From Armatimonadota bacterium (GTDB lineage Bacteria; Armatimonadota; Fimbriimonadia; Fimbriimonadales; GBS-DC), in the NCBI GenBank assembly GCA_023511915.1, contig JAIMAN010000026.1:1-33463 (forward strand): a stretch of 33,463 nt of DNA, read 5' to 3'. Below, piece by piece: positions 1 to 6,446 of the stretch. The notes under the pieces are model-generated. The model worked only from the letters and a program-made list of their open reading frames with translations. It searched no databases and was not told the origin of the DNA. The number at the start of each line of letters is the position of its first letter. Within the stretch, counting starts at the first letter, position 1. The translations under genes were made by a program, and so were the position numbers.

Positions 1-7
1 CCCCCAG

Positions 8-139
8 CCCCTCTCCCACGCGGTGGGAGAGGGGGGGGGCGCGCTGACCTGTTTGGAGTGCTGAAGCGTCCGCTTCAGCGTGGGCGGAAGCTTCGCTTCC
101 GCACTCCATAACCCCCTCTCCCGCCCCGCGGGAGAGGGG
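8..139. repeat. Composite palindromic intergenic element
   Basis: Three palindromic blocks are stacked here. A 12-bp-stem hairpin at 8-19/23-34 (CCCTCTCCC arms) is followed by a block with outer arms GGAGT/ACTCC at 55-59/103-107. That block encloses two perfect hairpins, at 61-68/71-78 and 84-91/95-102. A second CCCTCTCCC-type hairpin follows at 113-124/128-139. The two outer hairpins are near copies of each other. No coding potential is convincing in 1-208. The element lies downstream of the minus-strand UPF0175 gene and could end its transcript, but it looks more like a dispersed REP/MITE-like repeat. Only one copy of this exact sequence is visible in the window. Confidence 0.7.
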
Positions 140-208
140 GACAAAGGGGGTGAGGACAAAAAGGCACGCCTGCCTGTTCGCACACACGCATGGGAAAATT
201 GCCGTGCC

Positions 209-481
209 TCAGCGATTCGGTACCAAACCACTCTGGGCATAGTCGATGTCCATTTGCGGATCGTCTTCGGAGTAGTGGCGTGGAATCTGGCGCGCGGCGA
301 GCAGTTCGGCGAATTCACGCACGCCGACGCCCGCAAGCAGACGCGCCTTGCCAAACGGAAGCATGCCGCGAGCGTAGAGCGCAAGCGCCAACTCCTGCCG
401 CAGTGCTGACTCGGCTTCTTCTGGCGGCACACGCAGCGCCAGAGAGACTTCTTCAGGAATAGTGATCTGCAACTGAGCCAT
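209..481 (-). CDS. UPF0175 family small protein, antitoxin-like
   Basis: This 90-residue protein has the UPF0175 pattern: an N-terminal beta strand (AQLQITIPEEV), then 'LALALYARGMLPFGKARLLAGV', a helix-turn-helix-like stretch around residues 34-62, and the family ending 'IPRHYSEDD'. UPF0175 proteins commonly act as antitoxins or DNA-binding partners of PIN-domain toxins encoded just downstream. No PIN gene follows here; downstream is the palindromic repeat, so it appears solitary. I chose the ATG at 481 because a TATACT box lies 7 nt upstream, which fits leaderless transcription. A GTG one codon earlier (484) is possible. Family assignment is fairly secure; function as an antitoxin is inferred. 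Confidence 0.8.
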   Translation of the reverse strand: MAQLQITIPEEVSLALRVPPEEAESALRQELALALYARGMLPFGKARLLAGVGVREFAELLAARQIPRHYSEDDPQMDIDYAQSGLVPNR

Positions 482-488
482 CACGTGC

Positions 489-494
489 AGTATA
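489..494 (-). promoter_or_regulatory. -10 box (TATACT) of the UPF0175 gene
   Basis: TATACT on the minus strand ends 7 nt before the ATG at 481, so transcription would begin at or next to the start codon. No Shine-Dalgarno sequence or clear -35 box is visible. Confidence 0.5.
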
Positions 495-550
495 CCCAGT
501 TCGGCAGGAGTATCGCTTTGCCCAGCGAACCCATGCTGTGGAGGCTATCG

Positions 551-1756
551 ATGAAGATACTCGTCGCCGATAAGTTCGAGCAGAGCGGGCTGGAAGGGCT
601 GAAGTCGCTGGGCTGCAGCGTGGTGTACGACCCCAGCCTCAAAGACGACGCGCTGGTGGACGCCATCCGCACGTACAACCCCGAGGTGCTGGTCGTGCGT
701 TCCACGAAGGTCACCGCGCCGATGCTGGAGGCGGGCGACTTGAGCCTGGTGATACGCGCGGGCGCGGGCGTGAACACCATCGATGTGGACACCGCCTCGC
801 GACGCGGGATCTATGTCGCGAACTGCCCCGGCAAAAACGCCATCGCTGTCGCCGAGTTGGCGTTTGGGCTGATTTTGTCGCTTGATCGGCGCATTCCCGA
901 CAATGTAGCGCAGTTGCGGGCAGGTCAGTGGAACAAGAAGGCGTTCAGCGAGGCGCGCGGGGTGTACGGTTGCACGCTGGGGCTGATCGGCGTGGGCAAC
1001 ATCGGGCGCGAGATGATTACCCGCGCGCGGGCGTTTGGGCTGCGCACAATCGCGTGGAGCCGTTCGCTGACCCCCGAACGCGCCGAGCAACTCGGCGTCG
1101 GCTTCCGCGCGACCCCGCTCGATGTCGCCAGCGAAGCGGACATCGTGAGCGTGCATGTCGCGCTGACGCCCGAAACGAAACACCTATGCAACCGCGCGTT
1201 TTTCGAGGCGATGCGCCGCGGGGCGTACTTTATCAACACTTCGCGCGCAGAGGTCGTCGACGAGGACGCGCTGGCGTGGGCAGTGCGCGAAAAGGAGATC
1301 CGCGCGGGGCTGGATGTGTTCGAGGGCGAGCCGAGCGCAGGCGAGGGCGCGTTCCAGCACCCGCTGGCGAGCCTGCCGCTGGTGTACGGCACGCACCATA
1401 TCGGCGCGTCCACCCAGCAGGCGCAGGAAGCCATCGCCGCCGAAGTGGTGCATATCGTGCAGACCTATATGCAGACGGGGCGCGTGCCGAATGTGGTCAA
1501 TCTCGCCGACCGCACCCCCGCGAATTATCTGCTGGTGGTGCGCCACTTAGACCGCGTGGGCGTGCTGGCGCATGTGTTCAACTGCCTGCGCGAGGCGAGC
1601 ATCAATGTGCAGGAGACCGAGAACATCATCTTCGCGGGCGCAGAGTCGGCGGTGGCGCGCATCCAGTTGGACAGCGCGCCACCCGAAGCGACCCTTGCAT
1701 CGATACGCCAGCACGAGTGCATCTTCTCGGCGACGCTGGTGCCGCTGGGCGATTAG
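551..1756 (+). CDS. serA: D-3-phosphoglycerate dehydrogenase
   Basis: This 401-residue enzyme would oxidise 3-phosphoglycerate to 3-phosphohydroxypyruvate with NAD, the first step of serine synthesis in the cytoplasm. The substrate-binding domain is split around a Rossmann fold with GVGNIG at residues 147-152. The catalytic triad of the 2-hydroxyacid dehydrogenase family is present: Arg232 (NTSRAEVVDE), Glu260 (DVFEGEP) and His283 (HHIGAST). An ACT-like regulatory domain fills roughly residues 325-401 ('HLDRVGVLAHVFNCLREASINV'-like pattern), suggesting allosteric control, classically by serine. The ATG at 551 is chosen because GGAGG lies about 8 nt upstream and the protein then begins MKILVADKF, as in the family; an upstream GTG at 485 would add 22 unlikely residues. 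It converges on the next gene with a 4-base overlap of stops. Confidence 0.93.
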   Translation: MKILVADKFEQSGLEGLKSLGCSVVYDPSLKDDALVDAIRTYNPEVLVVRSTKVTAPMLEAGDLSLVIRAGAGVNTIDVDTASRRGIYVANCPGKNAIAVAELAFGLILSLDRRIPDNVAQLRAGQWNKKAFSEARGVYGCTLGLIGVGNIGREMITRARAFGLRTIAWSRSLTPERAEQLGVGFRATPLDVASEADIVSVHVALTPETKHLCNRAFFEAMRRGAYFINTSRAEVVDEDALAWAVREKEIRAGLDVFEGEPSAGEGAFQHPLASLPLVYGTHHIGASTQQAQEAIAAEVVHIVQTYMQTGRVPNVVNLADRTPANYLLVVRHLDRVGVLAHVFNCLREASINVQETENIIFAGAESAVARIQLDSAPPEATLASIRQHECIFSATLVPLGD

Positions 1757-3324
1757 CACCCCGCGCCGAAGTTGAACAGCACCAGCAGCAGGTCGGCGTC
1801 GTCGACAATGCCGTCGCCGTTCAGGTCGGCGTTGGGGTTGTCGCCGCCGAAGGCGAACAGCACCGCCAGCAGATCGGCGTCGTCGATGCAGTTGTCGCCG
1901 TCCACATCGCCCAGCACGAGTTGCGAGCGCAGGTAGGGGTCAATCGTGTCGCCGCCGGGCAGCAGCGTTTCTGGGAACTGCTGCGAGAGTGCGCCCTGCG
2001 CCTTCACCTGCACCAGCCAGACGGGGGTGTAAAAGCCGTCGTCGTCTGTAATCGCCTCGTCGCCCGCCTGCAGCGAAACGCGCCAGACGCCGTTTGCATC
2101 GGCGGTGGTCGTCTTCGTGACGCTCGTTCCTGTGTTCGGATTGATGATTTGCACCGTCACGGGTCGGTTCGCGCCGTGCGGGGCGAGGTAGCCAATCAGG
2201 AGCGGGCTGTTGATTTCCTGCTGCGCCCAAGCGAGCCGATTCGCGCCGTTGACGAACTCGGCGTAGAAGTAGCGCGTGGGCGGCGCATCTGCAGGCACAA
2301 AAAAGGTAATCACCGCAGACTGGCGCGGCTGGAGCGTGAGGCGCTGCTGGATGTCGGGCTGGAATCGAGTGCGCCAGTCGGCGAGTTGGCGTCCTGTGAG
2401 CAGTCGAGTGCCCTGCGTATACAGGTACAAATCGCCGACGAGTTCCTGATTGCCGCGATTCTCCACCGTGAGTTGCACGCGCCGTGAGCCGTCGTCCTGA
2501 TACACCGACGGCGCAAACCGCCACGACAGGGGCAGCAGCGGTACGATATTCCCGTTTCTGAGCCAGTGGAGCAATCGGAACCCGCTACTGCCGCTGCACC
2601 AGTGCGCATGTTCCGATTCGAACGCCCATAGTTCGCCTGTCGTCCCGCCCGATGCCTCAATGTCGCGCACGACACTCCCTGTGAAGTAGTGTTCCAAGTG
2701 GGGCGGTTCAGGAATCTCAGGGTAGAACACGCGGTCGCGCAGGGCAGATACCGCGTCAAGAATCTTGATAGTATATTGCGTCGTCGGAGTTGCGTACTCG
2801 TAGTCGTACTGGAAGCGTACTTGGCTGTTTCCAGGGTACGCGAGCTGCCCAGAAACCGCTCCCAGCGCGTCTTTCGGAGTATCAAGCGTCTGCAGCACCT
2901 TGATGCGGAAGGCGTATTCTTTGGTGGTGTTCGCCGCGTTCACCACACGGAACTGGATGTACCAATCCTCGACGGGCGTCGGCGTGTTCATTTTGTAGCC
3001 GAAGGTTTTCGACGCGCCGGGCGCAATCCGCGCGGCGGTTGTGTTCGCCTGAAAGCGCAGGTTGTGCGGAATCGCGTCCCACGGCACATCGGGCAGATGC
3101 GCCCAGTTCGACGGCGTGCTGGTCGCCTGCAGCACCCCCGCCGTCGTGTATAGCACATGCAACTGATCCACCCACCACCCGCTGTTGTTGTTCTGCACGG
3201 TCATCTGGTACTCGTTGGTGAGCGGGTTGACCAGACTAATCGTGATTTGCACATTGTTTTGCGCCATCAGAGATGACGCAAAAGCCATCGCAATTGCTAT
3301 TCCAAACGCCCTCTTTCGGAGCAT
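1753..3324 (-). CDS. Secreted protein with C-terminal dockerin-like module
   Basis: This 523-residue protein begins with a signal peptide (about residues 1-21, ending SLMAQ) and ends with a 52-residue dockerin-like module (472-523). The body is rich in beta strands and aromatic residues and I do not recognise its family; it includes an early segment with a 'NNNSGWWVDQLHVLY' type pattern and no obvious catalytic motif. The module has two calcium-loop-like motifs, DVDGDNCIDDAD and DLNGDGIVDDAD, and ends FNFGAGC. It is the last of three tandem secreted genes on this strand. GAGGTG lies 4 nt before the ATG and TATAAT 17 nt before it, so this gene has its own promoter and a normal ribosome-binding site. 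It is probably exported and surface-associated. Confidence 0.85.
   Translation of the reverse strand: MLRKRAFGIAIAMAFASSLMAQNNVQITISLVNPLTNEYQMTVQNNNSGWWVDQLHVLYTTAGVLQATSTPSNWAHLPDVPWDAIPHNLRFQANTTAARIAPGASKTFGYKMNTPTPVEDWYIQFRVVNAANTTKEYAFRIKVLQTLDTPKDALGAVSGQLAYPGNSQVRFQYDYEYATPTTQYTIKILDAVSALRDRVFYPEIPEPPHLEHYFTGSVVRDIEASGGTTGELWAFESEHAHWCSGSSGFRLLHWLRNGNIVPLLPLSWRFAPSVYQDDGSRRVQLTVENRGNQELVGDLYLYTQGTRLLTGRQLADWRTRFQPDIQQRLTLQPRQSAVITFFVPADAPPTRYFYAEFVNGANRLAWAQQEINSPLLIGYLAPHGANRPVTVQIINPNTGTSVTKTTTADANGVWRVSLQAGDEAITDDDGFYTPVWLVQVKAQGALSQQFPETLLPGGDTIDPYLRSQLVLGDVDGDNCIDDADLLAVLFAFGGDNPNADLNGDGIVDDADLLLVLFNFGAGC
1756..1911 (-). repeat. Dockerin-like 52-residue module, copy 1 (with Cys pair)
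   Basis: This encodes residues 472-523 of the secreted protein at 1753-3324. It has two EF-hand-like loops, each followed by 'DDADLLxVLFxFG'. A Cys sits at module position 8 and another is the last residue of the protein. The nucleotide sequence is clearly alike in all three copies. Confidence 0.85.
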
Positions 3325-3341
3325 GATTCACCTCACCCACT

Positions 3342-3347
3342 ATTATA
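3342..3347 (-). promoter_or_regulatory. -10 box (TATAAT) of the secreted protein gene at 1753-3324
   Basis: A perfect TATAAT on the minus strand lies 17 nt before the ATG at 3324, with GAGGTG between them. Confidence 0.5.
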
Positions 3348-3375
3348 GCACACATGGGCTGTCCGAGCGTGAAAG

Positions 3376-3398
3376 CCCCCCGCCCGTGCCGAGCGGGG
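3376..3398 (-). terminator. Possible terminator after the Cys-rich secreted gene
   Basis: A GC-rich hairpin (CCCCGC at 3378-3383 pairing with GCGGGG at 3393-3398) is followed on the minus strand by GGCTTTC. It lies 26 nt past the stop of the gene at 3424-4551 and before the next promoter. The T-run is weak, and the flanking CCCCCC/GGGGGG runs suggest it may be a degenerate copy of the intergenic repeat family. Confidence 0.35.
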
Positions 3399-3423
3399 AG
3401 CGTTGAGCGAGAGGGGGGTAAAG

Positions 3424-4551
3424 TTAGCATCCCGTGCCGAAGTTGAACAGCACGATGAGCAGGTCGGCGTCGTCGACGATGCCGTCGCCGTTCACATCCG
3501 CCGCGCCGCCCTGTCCGCCGAACGCGAACAGCACTTGCAGCAGGTCGGCGTCATCGACGCAGCCGTTGCCGTCCACATCGCCCGGCGTGCGCGGAATATC
3601 CTGACCTGACACGCCGCCGCCGCCCATCTCGATGCCTTCCACCACTTCACCACGACCCGCTCGGAAAGGCAGATCAAAGACGCCTGGCAAGGTAATCCCG
3701 CCATCGTCGTACAGGGGCATCGTGTCGCCGACATTCGGCAGTCTCAAATCCGCAAACTCGCCCGTCGCTTCCGATTCCACGACTTGCATGTTGGCGTCCC
3801 AGCGGATGTGGATGCGCGAGGATTCAGAGCTCCCCGAGCGCCCCTTGAGCAGTGTGACATGCCCTGTCTTCCCGCGGTCCTTTGATCCAGTGCGCGCGGT
3901 CGCGCCGTCGTCATTAGGTTGCCACCAGAAGTTCGACGCGCTGAGTTCGAACAGCACCTCCTCGCGTGTGGCTCCCGTGCTGGGATTTCGGTAGCGAATA
4001 ATCACAGGGTCGTACATCTGCACGCCGCACTCCGAGCCGAGCGCGTCTTGGAACTGGGGCGTCCAGACGACCGTGCCCTGCGTGATGTTGGGGCAAGAGA
4101 TGACGATGTGCGAGTTCGCGGCGGCGTTCGCGCCGTGCCTGCGGCATATCGCGCAGGCGCGTCCAAAAGCCGTGTGCGTACCCTGTAGGCAGTTGGTTCC
4201 TGCAATCCAGTTCACATTGAAGCTGGCGCACGCTGTCGCAACTGCGCAGCTCTGACCACCTTGCGTGATTTGCGCTTGAGCGCACTGGCTATCGCTGCTG
4301 GGCACGCTGTAGGTTTGAGAGCCACTGTTTGTGTTGATAGTCGGGGGAAGGTTGTTCAGATCCCAAACGGCGGCTTGGGTGTTCCAGTTCCAAGTCACCT
4401 GCGGCTGCTGACAGCCTTGCGGCAGGCACAGCCTGAAGTTATGAGTCACGCGGAAGCTACAGCATCCATGGGTCTGCGCCGTTGCGGGCGTCAGCCCGAC
4501 GGCGGCAACAGTCATCGCCAAAGTCGCTAATATCCCATAGTGTCGTCGCAT
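3424..4551 (-). CDS. Cys-rich secreted protein with dockerin-like module
   Basis: This 375-residue protein has a signal peptide (about 1-25, ending ATAQ). A cysteine-rich N-terminal half has some twelve Cys before residue 210 (HGCCSF, CLPQGC, CAICRR and others), followed by a beta-rich middle and a dockerin-like module at 324-375. I do not recognise the family. The many Cys suggest disulfide stabilisation outside the cell. The module has loops DVDGNGCVDDAD and DVNGDGIVDDAD and ends FNFGTGC. GGAGG lies 10 nt upstream of the ATG, so the start is well supported. It is the middle one of three tandem genes with the same C-terminal module. The 123 nt upstream hold no other gene; a TACATT near 4594 might be its -10 box. 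Confidence 0.83.
   Translation of the reverse strand: MRRHYGILATLAMTVAAVGLTPATAQTHGCCSFRVTHNFRLCLPQGCQQPQVTWNWNTQAAVWDLNNLPPTINTNSGSQTYSVPSSDSQCAQAQITQGGQSCAVATACASFNVNWIAGTNCLQGTHTAFGRACAICRRHGANAAANSHIVISCPNITQGTVVWTPQFQDALGSECGVQMYDPVIIRYRNPSTGATREEVLFELSASNFWWQPNDDGATARTGSKDRGKTGHVTLLKGRSGSSESSRIHIRWDANMQVVESEATGEFADLRLPNVGDTMPLYDDGGITLPGVFDLPFRAGRGEVVEGIEMGGGGVSGQDIPRTPGDVDGNGCVDDADLLQVLFAFGGQGGAADVNGDGIVDDADLLIVLFNFGTGC
3427..3582 (-). repeat. Dockerin-like 52-residue module, copy 2 (with Cys pair)
   Basis: This encodes residues 324-375 of the Cys-rich protein. It has exactly the same length as the other copies and again carries Cys at module position 8 and at the final position. Confidence 0.85.
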
Positions 4552-4674
4552 GGTTAGGTCCTCCGTTTCGTTAATACAGCCGCAGAGCCAAATGTACCCA
4601 CCTTGACGCTTGGATTCGGGCGAATTCGGGGAAAGTTCCTGCGAATCGCCGAATCTGGCAATTGTATGGGGGCG

Positions 4675-6366
4675 TTATCCGCCCGCGCCGAAGTTGAACA
4701 GCACGGTCAGCAGGTCGGCGTCGTCCACTGTGCCGTCGCCGTTCAGGTCGGCTTGCGGGTCGCCCCCGCCGAAGGCGAACAGCACCTGCAGCAGGTCGGC
4801 GTCGTCGATCACATCGTCGCCGTTCACATCGCCCAGCGTCTGGAAGCGCAGGTCAAGGTACGCGAAGCCTCCGTCCACAATAGAGACGCTTGGCAGGCTC
4901 ACGGACAGGTAGCCCGCCGCCTTCGCGCGGATGGTGTAGGCGCCTGCGCTCGCGACGCGCTCCGAGAATCGCCCGTAGGCGTCCAGCGTTGTGGCGATGG
5001 TCTGCACGGTATTGCTGCCCTGACGCAGTTCGAGCGTGAGCGGCGCGCCCAGCGGCAGCCCCTGCTTGCCCTCCAGCCGCGCCTGACCCGACACAATCGC
5101 AGGCGGGTTCACAGGGCGAATGCGGTACACCCGATTCGCGTACAGGCTCACCACATACAGATAGCCGTCGGGACCGACCCGCAAGTCGGTCACCACGCCC
5201 CAGTTCGCGCCGAAACTGGACAGGTTGCGCTCAGTGGATGAGTCCGCCACGCGGTCGGCGAGCGCGCCCGTCAGCACGAAGTCGTCGCGCGCGACGTTCA
5301 TCGTGAAGCGATACAGCCTGCCGTTGTTGCTCTCGCCGACGATGACCTCGTCGCGCACGCCTGCGTCGAACCGCGCCGAGCGCACAAAGACGATGCTCGT
5401 CGCCCCAATCGGCTGCAGCCACGAGAAAACGGGGTCGGCGTAGTAGGCGTTCGGCAGGTAGATGAGGTCATTCGCGTCGTAGGCTTGGTTGCCGTTCTCC
5501 GAGTAGGTCGCGTTGCGCGAGTCGGGTCCCATAATCTTGAGCCAGCCGCTGTTGAAGCCGCGCCCGACGAGGTTGATTTCGTCGTACACATTCGGTCCGT
5601 TTTCGGTGAGCCACAGGCGCGCCGTGAGGCTGTCGAAGACCATGCCGAAGCTGTTGCGAATGCCATACGCCCACAGTCGCCGAATGCGCGGGTCGGCATG
5701 GCTGACGAACGGGTTGTCGGGCGGTGTGGAGCCGTCGGGGTTGAGCCGAAAGACGCCGCCGACGCCCGCGACCGCCGTCGCGCTGGTGTTCTGCTCGATG
5801 CGCGGGTTGCTCAAAAAGCCGCGATTCAGGTCGCCCGTGACGCCATAGAGCTTGCCGTCGGGACCGAACAGAATCACGCCTCCGTCGTGGTTGGGACCGT
5901 TGTTTTGCGTCGTGTCGCGCGGGAACGCCACGATTAGCGTCGGCTCCACCAGCGCGGAGCCGTTCCAGCGATACCGCTCTACGCGGTTGTCCAGCCACGC
6001 CGATTGGGTGGAGGTGTCCGCGCCTGTGCTGGAGCGGGTGTAGTAGAGGTACACATGCCCATTCGTGGCGAAGTCGGGGTGGAGCGCGATGCCGAGCAGC
6101 CCGCGCTCGCTGGCGTTGTTCACGGGCAAGTCCAGCACGGTGCTGACCACCGCGCCGTTCTGCACCAGTTTGACGCGCCCGCTGTTTTTCTCGATCACGA
6201 AAAAGCGCGTCGGGTCAGACGGGTCTAAAAACGCCATCGCAATCGGGAACGATAGCCCGCTGCTGACAACGGTGTCGTAAGTAAGGTCTGAATCGACCAG
6301 TGTCTGGGCGTGTAAACTGCCTGCCAAAACAAGCCCTGCCATCCAAAAGCCTGAACGCGTGCGCAT
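4675..6366 (-). CDS. PQQ-dependent sugar dehydrogenase (GSDH family) with dockerin-like module
   Basis: This is a 563-residue secreted protein. After a signal peptide (about 1-20, ending SLHA) comes a beta-propeller of the glucose/sorbosone dehydrogenase family (roughly 25-425). Its signatures are 'ERGLLGIALHPDF', 'GPNHDGGVILFGPDGKLY' (with the His expected near the cofactor), 'YGIRNSFGM' and 'ENGPNVYDEINLV'. A carboxypeptidase-regulatory-like beta domain follows (about 430-505), then the dockerin-like module (512-563). Family members oxidise sugars using PQQ outside the cytoplasm; the substrate cannot be read here. No PQQ synthesis genes are in the window. The module ends FNFGAGG and lacks both Cys present in its two neighbours. 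The ATG at 6366 is preceded by tandem TATAAT boxes and no Shine-Dalgarno. Confidence 0.9.
   Translation of the reverse strand: MRTRSGFWMAGLVLAGSLHAQTLVDSDLTYDTVVSSGLSFPIAMAFLDPSDPTRFFVIEKNSGRVKLVQNGAVVSTVLDLPVNNASERGLLGIALHPDFATNGHVYLYYTRSSTGADTSTQSAWLDNRVERYRWNGSALVEPTLIVAFPRDTTQNNGPNHDGGVILFGPDGKLYGVTGDLNRGFLSNPRIEQNTSATAVAGVGGVFRLNPDGSTPPDNPFVSHADPRIRRLWAYGIRNSFGMVFDSLTARLWLTENGPNVYDEINLVGRGFNSGWLKIMGPDSRNATYSENGNQAYDANDLIYLPNAYYADPVFSWLQPIGATSIVFVRSARFDAGVRDEVIVGESNNGRLYRFTMNVARDDFVLTGALADRVADSSTERNLSSFGANWGVVTDLRVGPDGYLYVVSLYANRVYRIRPVNPPAIVSGQARLEGKQGLPLGAPLTLELRQGSNTVQTIATTLDAYGRFSERVASAGAYTIRAKAAGYLSVSLPSVSIVDGGFAYLDLRFQTLGDVNGDDVIDDADLLQVLFAFGGGDPQADLNGDGTVDDADLLTVLFNFGAGG
4678..4833 (-). 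repeat. Dockerin-like 52-residue module, copy 3 (no Cys)
   Basis: This encodes residues 512-563 of the sugar dehydrogenase. The loops are DVNGDDVIDDAD and DLNGDGTVDDAD. Both positions that are Cys in copies 1 and 2 are Val and Gly here. Confidence 0.85.
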
Positions 6367-6371
6367 AGCCT

Positions 6372-6387
6372 ATTATAGCCTATTATA
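6372..6387 (-). promoter_or_regulatory. Tandem TATAAT boxes upstream of the sugar dehydrogenase gene
   Basis: Two perfect minus-strand TATAAT hexamers, at 6372-6377 and 6382-6387, lie 10 bp apart within an exact repeat of CTATTATA. The distal box would give a leader of about 8 nt, the proximal one a start at or inside the first codon. Confidence 0.5.
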
Positions 6388-6410
6388 CACATCTGCGCGC
6401 GGCTTAACAC

Positions 6411-6437
6411 TTGCTTTACACGCATCAGAGGTATAAT
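6411..6437 (+). promoter_or_regulatory. Promoter of the ABC exporter gene
   Basis: TATAAT at 6432-6437 lies 9 nt before the ATG at 6447. A TTGCTT at 6411-6416 could be the -35 box, though the 15-nt spacing is short. It is divergent from the tandem boxes at 6372-6387. Confidence 0.5.
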
Positions 6438-6446
6438 AAGGCGCGT

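Noticed and set aside
80-462. Two small plus-strand frames at the left edge
   Set aside because: They cross the palindromic repeat and run antisense to the well-supported UPF0175 gene.
928-2487. Open frame of 519 codons on the plus strand
   Set aside because: It overlaps serA in another frame and runs antisense to the dockerin-tagged gene, has an Arg/Ala/Gly-rich low-information sequence and no start signal; a high-GC shadow.
1753-4833. Cellulosome interpretation of the dockerin-like modules
   Set aside because: No cohesin, scaffoldin or glycoside hydrolase is present, and the helix sequence DDADLLxVLF differs from classical dockerins.
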